DNA of 5,962 bases from Sediminibacterium sp. (GTDB taxonomy: Bacteria; Bacteroidota; Bacteroidia; Chitinophagales; Chitinophagaceae), in assembly GCA_023256555.1 (NCBI GenBank), contig JALRFB010000066.1, positions 1 through 5,962 on the forward strand, in the 5' to 3' direction. The translations under genes and the position numbers were made by a program. The notes under the pieces are model-generated. The model was not told the DNA's origin. It saw only the letters and a program-made list of their open reading frames with translations, and did no database searches. Of this stretch, positions 1-5,962 are shown one piece after another (the stretch's first letter is position 1; every line of letters begins with the position of its first letter).

Positions 1-404
1 CAGAAGAGTTAGAGCGTTTTGGTTGTAAGGATAAAATTGTTTCTTTCATTTTGCCATTGGGTTATTCATTTAATTTAGATGGTAGCATGATGTATATGAC
101 ATTTGCTAGTTTGGCAATTGCACAAGCCTATGGCATCCATTTAGATATGGGTACACAATTAACCATGTTATTGGTATTAATGTTAACTAGTAAGGGAATT
201 GCTGGAGTACCAAGAGCATCCTTAGTGGTTGTAACTGCTACATGTGCGATGTTCCATATTCCACCAGAAGGGATTGCATTGATTTTACCCATTGACCATT
301 TTTGCGATATGTTTAGAACTGCCACCAATGTATTGGGAAATAGTTTAGCCACTTCTGTTGTAAGTAAATGGGAAGGATCTTTAGAATCTCCACAACAGTC
401 TTAA
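1..404 (+). CDS. Dicarboxylate/acidic amino acid:cation symporter, C-terminal part (SDF family), 5' end outside window
   Basis: This is the C-terminal transport core of an inner-membrane secondary transporter of the glutamate/C4-dicarboxylate family (GltP/DctA/GltPh type), which imports acidic substrates with Na+ or H+. The frame is open from base 3, so the apparent TTG start at 51 is internal. Visible landmarks are PLGYSFNLDGS (54-86), matching the TM7 NMDGT cation/substrate motif; the hairpin-2 tip SKGIAGVPRAS (189-221); and the TM8 motif DHFCDMFRTATNVLGN (294-341). By GltPh numbering this keeps D390, D394, R397, T398 and N401. The conserved Arg (315-317) binds the substrate side-chain carboxylate in the family, so an acidic substrate is inferred. 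The GltPh D405 sodium ligand is Asn here (339-341), which may mean proton coupling or altered sodium use. Glutamate, aspartate and C4-dicarboxylates cannot be told apart. The gene ends 9 bases before the DedA gene. Confidence 0.93.
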   Translation, partial: EELERFGCKDKIVSFILPLGYSFNLDGSMMYMTFASLAIAQAYGIHLDMGTQLTMLLVLMLTSKGIAGVPRASLVVVTATCAMFHIPPEGIALILPIDHFCDMFRTATNVLGNSLATSVVSKWEGSLESPQQS

Positions 405-413
405 AATATTTTC

Positions 414-1088
414 ATGCTTACATTATTAGAAGTATTTCATTGGAGTCAATTATTACAACCTCAGTTTTATATTGAGCATGGTGGATTATGGTTAATTCTA
501 TTTGTTGTATTTGCAGAGACTGGATTATTTGCAGGATTTTTCTTGCCTGGAGATAGTTTATTATTTGTTGCCGGAATATATGCCGGTCCACTGGCTGCTG
601 AATTGATACCTTCTAATAATGAATGGATTAATTTATTAGTGATTACAGCCTGTATTTCTGTTGCAGGTGTTCTAGGAAATTATGTGGGTTATTCATTTGG
701 GAAGAAAGTGGGTCCAACCATGTTTGATTGGAAAGAAAATCTATTCTTTAAAAAGAAATATTTAGTGCAAGCACAAGAGTTTTATGAGAAGCACGGAGGT
801 CGTGCCATAATCATTGCACGTTTTATTCCTATTGTAAGAACTTTTGCGCCCATCGTTGCAGGTATTGTTAATATGGATAAGCAAAAATTCATGTACAATA
901 ATATAGTAGGTTCAATAGTGTGGGTGACTAGTATGGTTTTTGGAGGACATTTTTTACAAACATGGATTTTGGAGCATTTTCAATTTGATTTAAAAAAGCA
1001 TTTAGAGGTAATTGTTTTGGGTATTGTATTTATTACTACTGCCCCAGTTATCTTTAAAGTAATTACCCACCGTTCAAAAAAAGCGTAG
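414..1088 (+). CDS. DedA family membrane protein (VTT/SNARE-associated domain)
   Basis: A 224-residue polytopic inner-membrane protein of the DedA superfamily. Members act in membrane homeostasis, and some are undecaprenyl-phosphate or phospholipid flippases. Visible signatures are the N-terminal re-entrant segment AETGLFAGFFLPGDSLLF (residues 34-51) and the C-terminal block GGRAIIIARFIPIVRTFAP (128-146). E35 and D47, spaced by 12, and R136 and R142, spaced by 6, fit the spacing of the essential acidic and arginine pairs reported for E. coli YqjA/YghB. Hydrophobic segments follow near residues 160-182 and 198-217, and the protein ends in a basic tail (THRSKKA). Length is typical. The ATG at 414 is the first start after the upstream stop and lies just ahead of the conserved region; it has no Shine-Dalgarno sequence, as is usual in Bacteroidota. 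The MFS gene starts 2 bases after the stop, so co-transcription is likely. The exact lipid substrate cannot be read from sequence. Confidence 0.93.
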   Translation: MLTLLEVFHWSQLLQPQFYIEHGGLWLILFVVFAETGLFAGFFLPGDSLLFVAGIYAGPLAAELIPSNNEWINLLVITACISVAGVLGNYVGYSFGKKVGPTMFDWKENLFFKKKYLVQAQEFYEKHGGRAIIIARFIPIVRTFAPIVAGIVNMDKQKFMYNNIVGSIVWVTSMVFGGHFLQTWILEHFQFDLKKHLEVIVLGIVFITTAPVIFKVITHRSKKA

Positions 1089-1090
1089 AC

Positions 1091-2340
1091 ATGAATCAAC
1101 AAAGACAAATCGGACTATGGTCACTTCCCGTTTTAGTAGCCGCTTTAGGTTATTTTGTAGATGTTTATGATTTGTTACTTTTCACGATTGTAAGGCAGCC
1201 AAGTGTTTTAGCAGTTGGATCAACATTAGATACCATCATAGTAGATAGTGCACATATCATTAATTGGCAAATGAGTGGTTTGTTAATTGGAGGAATACTT
1301 TGGGGTATCATTGGAGATAAGAAGGGTAGATTAAAAGTATTATTCGGTTCCATCTTATTATATTCTCTTGCTAATATCCTTACTTCATTTGTACAAAACG
1401 TTGATCAATATGCCTATTGCCGTTTTATTGGTGGCATTGGTTTAGCAGGTGAATTGGGTGCAGGAATCACATTGGTTTCTGAAATGCTCCCTAAAAATAA
1501 AAGGGGTATTGGCACATCTATGGTAGCTGGTATTGGATTGTTTGGCGCAGTCTTTGCGTATTTCACTTTTCAATACACCAAAGATTGGAGATTATGTTAT
1601 CAAATTGGTGGTGGCTTAGGTGTTTTCTTATTGATATTAAGAGTTAAAGTTGCAGAATCCTTTATGTTTGAATCTACAAAATTAGAGCACATTCAAAAAG
1701 GTAATTTTTTCATGTTCTTGAATAACTCAAAGCGTTTCTCTAAATACATTAAAGCCATTTTAATTGGTTTACCTACTTGGTTTGTTATAGGTGTTTTAGT
1801 TAACTATAGTAATAAATTTGCTTCAGCTAAATACGGAGAAAATTTAATCGATTCTGGAAGAGCCATCATGTTTGCTTATATCGGTATAGCAACAGGAGAT
1901 TTAGTCATTGGCTATGTGAGTCAATATTTTAAAAGTAGAAAGAAAGCCTTACTAGTATTTTATATTATGAATACATTGGGTATGGTATTATTCTTTAGTG
2001 CATTTAATGATTCAGATGATCGTATGTATGCTATCTGTGCATTTTTAGGATTTAGTACTGGCTATTGGGCCATTTTTAATCAAATGGCTGCAGAACAATT
2101 TGGCACCAATTTAAGAGCCACTGCAGCAACCACTATTCCCAATATGGTGCGTGGTGCATTACCATTAATCATTTTTTGTTTTTAGATATTTTACAAAAAA
2201 GTCTTGGCTGGACTATAATACAAAGTGGTATTTTAACTGGAGCCATTGTAATGGGTATTACTTTAATAGCATTTGTATTTACAGAAGAGACATTTCATAA
2301 AGATTTGGATTATTTAGAACACGATAATCCATTGCCTTAA
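1091..2340 (+). CDS. MFS transporter, interrupted by a -1 frameshift near 2172-2177 (main frame stops at 2185)
   Basis: A major facilitator superfamily secondary transporter of the inner membrane; substrate unknown. The unbroken frame runs 1091-2185 (364 residues) and stops inside a late hydrophobic segment (GALPLIIFCF). The missing end lies in the -1 frame, 2176-2340: 54 codons beginning LFLDILQKSLGW, with one more membrane helix and the tail EETFHKDLDYLE. Joined, they give about 416 residues, normal for a 12-helix MFS protein. Family marks are acidic residues D24 and D27 in helix 1, motif A as GIIGDKKGR (residues 72-80) between helices 2 and 3, and helix 4 RFIGGIGLAGELGAG (111-125) followed by EMLPKNKRG, resembling sugar/organic-acid porters. 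The start is 2 bases after the DedA stop. Without the shift the product would lack the last helix and probably not work. A base missing from the T run by sequencing error is the simplest explanation; a true pseudogene or slippage is also possible. Confidence 0.85.
2172..2177 (+). other. Frameshift point in MFS gene (run of six T)
   Basis: The bases here read A-TTTTTT-G. In the main frame the codons are ATT TTT TGT TTT TAG, ending the protein at 2185. Rereading one T, or adding a seventh T, gives ATT TTT TTG TTT TTA GAT and opens the remaining 54 codons to the stop at 2338-2340. The phase (T TTT TGT) is not a classical X XXY YYZ slippery heptamer, so programmed ribosomal frameshifting is less likely than an indel or polymerase slippage. 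Confidence 0.75.
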
Positions 2341-2358
2341 TAGCATTATACATAATTT

Positions 2359-3366
2359 ATGCGCCTTCTAATTATTCGTCTTTCCTCTATTGGAGATATT
2401 GTTTTTACCACAGCTGCAATACGTTGTGCGAAAGAACAAATTCCGGGAGTGGAAATACATTTCTTAACAAAGAAATCTTTAAAGGCAGTAACAGAAGCTA
2501 ATCCATATATCGATCATTTTCATTATCACGATAACAATTTAGCTGAAACCATTGCTTCCTTAAAAGCGGCTAATTTGGATATGGTCATCGACCTGCATAA
2601 TAATTTTAGAACTTTTCGAATTAAAAAAGCTTTGGGTCTTCCCACGCATACTTATAAAAAATTATCTTTTCAAAAATGGATACTCACTAGGTTTGGTTGG
2701 AACTTACTTCCTGACACACATATAGTAGAGCGAAGTTTGGATCCATTAAAAGTATTGGGTGTGCAAAATGATGGAAAGGGAATGGATTATTTTATTCCAA
2801 CTTCAGTCGGCTTAAAAGCAAATGATCTTCCAACTTCACATCAAGCTGGCTATATCGCATTAGTCATTGGTGCGTCTTATGCTACTAAGAGAATGCCGGT
2901 AGAACAATTAATACAATTATGCGCATTGATACCTGTGCCCATTGTTTTAATTGGAGGAAAAGAAGATACCCAAGAAGGAGAGCAACTTGCCAATACTGAT
3001 AAAGTCAAAATATATAATGCTTGCGGAAAATTTAATTTACATGAATCTGCATTATTAGTGAAAGGGGCTAAAATGGTGATCTCTAATGACACAGGTTTTT
3101 TACATATAGCTTGCGCATTTCATAAAAAGACCATTGCTATTTGGGGAGCAACCACACCGGCATTACAAGTGTCGCCTTATTATGCAGCAGCCGATTTAGC
3201 AGGGGGAAAAGAAATGACTTACAATTCCATTGTGCCCAATTTGCCTTGTCAACCTTGTTCTAAATATGGAACCAAAACTTGCCCACAAGGACATTTTGCT
3301 TGTATGAAAAAACAAGACTTATCTTTTATCGCGAACAAAGCGATGCAGTATTATAAAGAAGCATAA
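2359..3366 (+). CDS. Glycosyltransferase family 9 protein (lipopolysaccharide heptosyltransferase-like)
   Basis: A 335-residue GT-B fold glycosyltransferase of family GT9, which adds heptose or a related sugar to the lipopolysaccharide inner core on the cytoplasmic face of the inner membrane. The N-terminal donor/acceptor motif is RLSSIGDIVFTTAAIR (residues 7-22), where D13 matches the proposed catalytic base of E. coli WaaC. The C-terminal nucleotide-sugar site shows GASYATKRMP (171-180) and SNDTGFLHIA (242-251), followed by WGATTP (262-267). Near the end is a cysteine set, C297-x2-C300-x7-C308-x6-C315, also seen in WaaF-like members. Length fits the family. The ATG at 2359 sits directly before the conserved MRLLIIRLSSIGD start, 18 bases after the end of the restored MFS frame. 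It is the last gene of the + strand row and is followed by a terminator. Family assignment is firm; the exact sugar and acceptor are not known. Confidence 0.93.
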   Translation: MRLLIIRLSSIGDIVFTTAAIRCAKEQIPGVEIHFLTKKSLKAVTEANPYIDHFHYHDNNLAETIASLKAANLDMVIDLHNNFRTFRIKKALGLPTHTYKKLSFQKWILTRFGWNLLPDTHIVERSLDPLKVLGVQNDGKGMDYFIPTSVGLKANDLPTSHQAGYIALVIGASYATKRMPVEQLIQLCALIPVPIVLIGGKEDTQEGEQLANTDKVKIYNACGKFNLHESALLVKGAKMVISNDTGFLHIACAFHKKTIAIWGATTPALQVSPYYAAADLAGGKEMTYNSIVPNLPCQPCSKYGTKTCPQGHFACMKKQDLSFIANKAMQYYKEA

Positions 3367-3368
3367 AA

Positions 3369-3396
3369 AAAGGGTCCTGATTGCTCAGGACCCTTT
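3369..3396. terminator. Bidirectional intrinsic terminator between GT9 gene and mdh
   Basis: A perfect 12-bp inverted repeat (AAAGGGTCCTGA at 3369-3380, TCAGGACCCTTT at 3385-3396) closes a 4-base loop, TTGC. Read on the - strand the stem runs into seven T (complement of 3365-3371), a strong terminator for mdh. Read on the + strand it follows the GT9 stop codon by 2 bases and is followed by a weaker T-rich stretch, TTTGATATTTTC. It therefore separates the two convergent transcription units and likely serves both. Confidence 0.9.
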
Positions 3397-3405
3397 GATA
3401 TTTTC

Positions 3406-3429
3406 ATGAGTCCACTGTGTGAGACTCAT
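3406..3429. repeat. Second hairpin in mdh 3' untranslated region
   Basis: An inverted repeat, ATGAGTC (3406-3412) and GACTCAT (3423-3429), encloses 10 bases. Inside, CAC (3413-3415) can pair with GTG (3419-3421), leaving a three-base loop and one bulged A. It lies between the mdh stop and the main terminator, so it would form in the mdh transcript and in read-through from the GT9 side. There is no adjacent long T run, so it is not a classical terminator by itself; a transcript-stabilising or terminator-assisting role is a guess. Confidence 0.5.
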
Positions 3430-3438
3430 TGGGGAATT

Positions 3439-4368
3439 TTATAATGTTTTTAAAACATCGTTCATGCTTCTTACAGCATCTGCGCTCTTATTGAAAGCAG
3501 CTTGTTCGTCTGCAGATAAATCCATTTCAACGATCTTCTCCCAACCGTTCTTGCCAATCACCACAGGAACGCCTAAGCAAATATCTTTTTGACCATATTC
3601 GCCGTTCAAGCTTACGCAACAAGTAAATAATTTCTTCTCGTCACGCACAATGCTTTCCACCAATGCAGCTCCAGCAGCTCCTGGTGCATACCAAGCTGAA
3701 GTGCCTAGTAACTTTGTTAAAGTAGCACCGCCTACCATCGTATCAGCAATGATTTTTTCTTGTTGTTCTGCATTCAAGAACTTCGTTACTGGAATGCTAT
3801 TCCAAGTAGCGTGCTTGATTAAAGGGATCATTGTAGTATCACCATGACCACCAACTACTAATGCATTTAAATCTGCAGGGCTGCAGTTTAAAGTAGTGCT
3901 TAATTGATATTTAAAACGAGCGCTATCTAATGTACCACCCATTCCAATAATTCTATTTTTTGGTAAGCCAGTAGATTGCAATGCTAAATAAGTCATCGTA
4001 TCCATTGGGTTACTAATAACAATAATAATCGCGTTAGGAGAATGCTTTAAAATGTTTTCACAAACACCTTTTACAATACCAGCGTTAGTGCCAATTAATT
4101 CTTCTCTTGTCATCCCTGGTTTACGAGGTAAACCTGAAGTAATTACTACTACGTCAGAGTTAGCAGTTTTTGAATAATCATTCGTGCTACCAGAAATTCT
4201 AGTATCAAAACCTAATAATGCAGCTGTTTGCATCATGTCTTGTGCCTTACCTTCTGCAAAGCCTTCTTTGATGTCTAATAAAACCAATTCACTTGCTAAT
4301 TCTTTGCGAGCAATATTGTCTGCACATGTAGCGCCTACTGCACCTGCTCCAACAACGGTAATTTTCAT
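3439..4368 (-). CDS. mdh: Malate dehydrogenase (NAD-dependent, LDH-like type)
   Basis: A cytoplasmic enzyme that interconverts malate and oxaloacetate with NAD in the TCA cycle. The 309-residue length fits the LDH-like MDH group. The Rossmann nucleotide site is GAGAVG (residues 7-12), with D32 ending strand 2 as the NAD ribose ligand. The mobile loop GLPRKPGMTREEL (79-91) carries R82 and R88; Arg at the discriminating position, rather than the Gln of lactate dehydrogenase, points to malate. N120 lies in SNPMDTMT, the catalytic pair is D148/R151 (LDSARF) with H175 in GGHGDT (173-178). The ATG start is directly ahead of KITVVGAGAVG, so the start is secure. It lies 47 bases downstream of the thioredoxin-like gene on the same strand, with a probable -7 promoter box between, and ends ahead of the strong hairpin terminator. 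It is convergent with the GT9 gene. Nothing is missing. Confidence 0.96.
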   Translation of the reverse strand: MKITVVGAGAVGATCADNIARKELASELVLLDIKEGFAEGKAQDMMQTAALLGFDTRISGSTNDYSKTANSDVVVITSGLPRKPGMTREELIGTNAGIVKGVCENILKHSPNAIIIVISNPMDTMTYLALQSTGLPKNRIIGMGGTLDSARFKYQLSTTLNCSPADLNALVVGGHGDTTMIPLIKHATWNSIPVTKFLNAEQQEKIIADTMVGGATLTKLLGTSAWYAPGAAGAALVESIVRDEKKLFTCCVSLNGEYGQKDICLGVPVVIGKNGWEKIVEMDLSADEQAAFNKSADAVRSMNDVLKTL

Positions 4369-4406
4369 AAAATGTATATTTTTAATAAGAGGATGATTTT
4401 CCGGGG

Positions 4407-4414
4407 CAAAGTTA
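4407..4414 (-). promoter_or_regulatory. Probable mdh promoter, Bacteroidota -7 box (TAACTTTG)
   Basis: On the - strand, immediately after the stop codon of the thioredoxin-like gene, the bases read TAACTTTG, an exact match to the Bacteroidota sigma-ABfr -7 consensus TAnnTTTG. Transcription would begin about 4400, giving an mdh leader of roughly 30 bases. A TTTG that could be the -33 box lies near 4445-4448, but it is about 30 bases from the -7 box, longer than the usual spacing of about 19-21. The call therefore rests mainly on the -7 element and its position. Confidence 0.5.
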
Positions 4415-4415
4415 G

Positions 4416-4907
4416 TTATTTACTATCTATATTTTTAAGCAATTCAAATACTTCTGCGCCTTTTTCGTATACTTTTTTCAATTGATTTTTCTCATAAATA
4501 GCCACAAAAGGAGTCATGGTTGGTCTGAAAAAGCTTGGTAGCGTGAATTCAGGGTCTCTGCCAATGATAATATTGGGCTTACCCACCATATTGTATTTTT
4601 CAGCAAATTTTTTGATGGACGGCATGTCTTTATAACTATCCCAGATCATTAAAACATTTTTAAACTTGTCTGCATATTTATTGATCTCTGCCGCTTCGTG
4701 TTCGCAATGAGGGCAGTCTGGGCTAAAAATAATGATCATTTGATACTTGTACTTTGGCAAATCTCTATTGGTAATTTCTTTGCCACCTACAGACACTATT
4801 TTAAAATTGGGTAAATTTTTATCTCTTTGAAAAGGAGCATTGGGGTCTGTTTGTGCAGTTGCACTTAATAAAACAACACTACATAAAAGGGTTAAAATGT
4901 ATTTCAT
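4416..4907 (-). CDS. Exported thioredoxin-fold protein with CPHC active site
   Basis: A 163-residue thioredoxin-like protein, probably a periplasmic or surface-exposed thiol-disulfide oxidoreductase. Residues 1-18 form a signal peptide: a short basic start (MKY), a hydrophobic core (ILTLLCSVVLLS) and an ATA-Q cleavage site. C9 is too early and poorly placed to be a lipobox. The mature protein has the strand-plus-active-site segment IIIFSPDCPHCEHEAAEI (58-75), with C65 and C68 in a CPHC motif like that of DsbA, and the thioredoxin cis-proline at T132-P133 (MTPF). The overall layout is closer to TlpA/AhpC-TSA thioredoxins than to DsbA, since no helical insertion domain is apparent. The start is 4 bases after the ATPase stop, so it is likely co-transcribed with lysA and the ATPase. 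Its redox partner is unknown, and whether it oxidises or reduces substrates cannot be decided from sequence. Confidence 0.85.
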   Translation of the reverse strand: MKYILTLLCSVVLLSATAQTDPNAPFQRDKNLPNFKIVSVGGKEITNRDLPKYKYQMIIIFSPDCPHCEHEAAEINKYADKFKNVLMIWDSYKDMPSIKKFAEKYNMVGKPNIIIGRDPEFTLPSFFRPTMTPFVAIYEKNQLKKVYEKGAEVFELLKNIDSK

Positions 4908-4911
4908 AGGT

Positions 4912-5685
4912 TTATTTTTTCTCGCCTTCCATCATACGCATGGCTTTGGCGTCTTGTAAAAATTCTGATGCGAATATAAATTTATTGAGTAGTTCGTTCT
5001 TACTGTAAATAATGTCTTGATTGGTACCTTCCCATTCTTTTTTGCCTTGATGTAAATACAAAATATGATTACCAATTTCCATCACACTATTCATGTCATG
5101 TGTTACCACTAGGGTAGTGATATGGTATTCTTTGGTAAGGTCTTCGATTAATTTATCAATGACCATCGAAGTCTGTGGATCTAATCCAGAATTGGGTTCG
5201 TCACAAAATAGATACTTAGGTTCCATTACAACTGCTCTTGCTAAGGCAACTCTTTTTTTCATTCCACCACTAAGTTCTGCAGGAAATTTAGCGTTTACTC
5301 CTTCCAAATTTACTCTCGATAAAATCTTATTTACTTTCGCCAATTTTTCATCAGCATTCAGCGTAGAAAACATATCTAATGGGAAACGAACATTTTCTTC
5401 CACTGTCATAGAATCAAATAAAGCATTCCCTTGGAAAAGCATGCCAATATTATTGCGTAATTCTTTTCTTTCTTCTTTTGACATGGCCCCTAAATCAATC
5501 CCATCAAAAAATATATTGCCATTGTCTGCTTGTATAAGATCAACAATGCATTTCGTGAGAACTGTTTTACCACTTCCACTTGCACCAATAATTAAATTAC
5601 ACATACCTGGCTTAAACTGTGCACTAATATCCTCTAAGATAATTTTAGTGTCAAATTTTTTGCTGATATGTTTAATCTCAATCAT
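4912..5685 (-). CDS. ABC transporter ATP-binding protein, MlaF-like (MCE/Mla lipid transport type)
   Basis: A 257-residue ATPase subunit of an ABC transporter, bound to the cytoplasmic face of the inner membrane through a separate permease. Visible motifs are Walker A GASGSGKT (34-41), the Q-loop at Q85, the signature LSGGM (138-142), Walker B YLFCDEP with D162/E163, the D-loop SGLDP (166-170) and the switch H196 in VVTHDMNS. The segment FQGNALFDSMTVEENVRFPL (84-103) after the Q-loop and the EPNSGLDPQTS block are typical of MlaF-like proteins, which power lipid movement between the membranes with an MlaE permease and MCE-domain MlaD. All ATPase residues are intact. The ATG is 1 base after the lysA stop and matches the normal N-terminus (MIEIKHISKKF). 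No MlaE or MlaD gene is next to it on the downstream side, where the thioredoxin-like gene follows; the partners must be elsewhere. The lipid-transport role is inferred from similarity. Confidence 0.9.
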   Translation of the reverse strand: MIEIKHISKKFDTKIILEDISAQFKPGMCNLIIGASGSGKTVLTKCIVDLIQADNGNIFFDGIDLGAMSKEERKELRNNIGMLFQGNALFDSMTVEENVRFPLDMFSTLNADEKLAKVNKILSRVNLEGVNAKFPAELSGGMKKRVALARAVVMEPKYLFCDEPNSGLDPQTSMVIDKLIEDLTKEYHITTLVVTHDMNSVMEIGNHILYLHQGKKEWEGTNQDIIYSKNELLNKFIFASEFLQDAKAMRMMEGEKK

Positions 5686-5686
5686 A

Positions 5687-5962
5687 TTATTTTGATAATG
5701 GTTCTTGAAGACTTAATAGATCTTCAAATGTATCTCTTCTGCTAATTAATTTCGCATTGCCATTTTCTATTAAAACTTGAGCAGGCTTATATCTTGCATT
5801 ATAATTGCTCGCCATTTCGTACCCATAAGCACCTGCATTATAAAACACTAATAAATCACCTTCTTCAATAGTTGGAATAGGACGGTCCCATGCAATAGTA
5901 TCCGTCTCACAAATATTTCCTACTACTGCATATTCTTGCAATGGTTTATCAGGATGGGTTAG
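5687..5962 (-). CDS. lysA: Diaminopimelate decarboxylase, C-terminal part (5' end outside window)
   Basis: The last 91 codons of the PLP-dependent enzyme that converts meso-diaminopimelate to lysine and CO2, the final step of lysine synthesis, in the cytoplasm. The frame is open to the window edge (LTHPDKPLQEYAVVG...), so the TTG codon at 5941 is internal. Recognisable C-terminal fold III-type decarboxylase motifs are VVGNICETD, holding the active-site Cys and Glu (family consensus GPxCES) that reach the partner subunit's substrate, and AGAYGYEMASNYN, whose Tyr contacts PLP. The ending AKLISRRDTFEDLLSLQ matches the usual LysA ending (RRRETYEDLL). The stop is followed after one base by the ATPase start, which suggests translational coupling. 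The identification is strong although most of the enzyme is outside the window. Confidence 0.92.
   Translation of the reverse strand, partial: LTHPDKPLQEYAVVGNICETDTIAWDRPIPTIEEGDLLVFYNAGAYGYEMASNYNARYKPAQVLIENGNAKLISRRDTFEDLLSLQEPLSK

Noticed and set aside
51..53. TTG at 51 as a start codon for the symporter.
   Set aside because: The frame is open upstream to base 3 and the family's conserved region continues through this point, so the gene begins before the window.
2171..2185. Programmed -1 ribosomal frameshift site in the MFS gene.
   Set aside because: The phase gives T TTT TGT, not a canonical slippery heptamer, and I see no strong downstream stem-loop. An indel or sequencing error is simpler.
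2877..3092. A 71-codon - strand frame within the GT9 gene, and similar short antisense frames at 128-352, 1165-1353, 3650-3847 and 4184-4396.
   Set aside because: All are opposite strongly supported genes, have no family features and no start signals.
3439..4368. Lactate dehydrogenase as an alternative for the NAD enzyme.
   Set aside because: The mobile loop has Arg (GLPRKPGMTR) where lactate dehydrogenases have Gln, which indicates malate.
4416..4907. Lipoprotein reading of the thioredoxin-like protein, with C9 as the lipid-bearing residue.
   Set aside because: The hydrophobic core continues past C9, and a better signal peptidase I site (ATA-Q) lies at residues 16-19.
5093..5695. A 200-codon open frame on the + strand opposite the ABC ATPase gene.
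   Set aside because: It lies entirely antisense to a gene with every ABC ATPase motif intact, shows no recognisable domain, and its composition fits a shadow of the coding strand.
5939..5941. TTG (complement) as a start for an 84-residue protein at the right edge.
   Set aside because: The frame stays open to the window edge and the sequence is the C-terminal part of LysA.

Overview
The window looks like a chromosomal segment from a low-GC member of the Bacteroidota, plausibly Chitinophagaceae or a relative. The evidence is AT-rich DNA, starts without Shine-Dalgarno sequences, a TAnnTTTG-type -7 box upstream of mdh, and Bacteroidota-like versions of the LDH-like malate dehydrogenase, the MlaF-type ATPase and LysA. 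The lineage is inferred from these traits; no 16S or other marker gene is present.

Left half (1-3366, + strand): four closely packed genes. They are the C-terminal end of a dicarboxylate/acidic amino acid symporter (SDF family), a DedA/VTT-domain membrane protein, an MFS transporter and a glycosyltransferase family 9 (heptosyltransferase-like) enzyme. Gaps are 9, 2 and 18 bases, so they are probably co-transcribed, and the theme is membrane transport and envelope building. The MFS gene is broken: its main frame stops at 2185, and the missing C-terminus continues to 2340 in the -1 frame. The shift is at a run of six T (2172-2177), which could be a sequencing or assembly error, a real mutation or slippage.

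Middle (3367-3438): a convergent intergenic region with a perfect 12-bp terminator hairpin that can serve both directions, plus a second, weaker hairpin on the mdh side.

Right half (3439-5962, - strand): reading leftward, the C-terminal part of diaminopimelate decarboxylase (lysA), an MlaF-type ABC ATPase (1-base gap) and a secreted thioredoxin-fold protein with a CPHC site (4-base gap) form a tight gene row. mdh follows after 47 bases and probably has its own promoter. lysA makes lysine; the ATPase probably powers lipid movement across the envelope; the thioredoxin-like protein acts outside the cytoplasm; mdh belongs to central carbon metabolism. No shared pathway is evident.

I found no RNA gene, CRISPR array, insertion sequence, phage gene or attachment site. 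No stretch over 300 bases lacks a gene. The window is mostly ordinary core genome; I do not see a convincing new biological system. The most notable points are the MFS frameshift, the MlaF-type ATPase with no transport partner next to it, and the double hairpin between the convergent operons.
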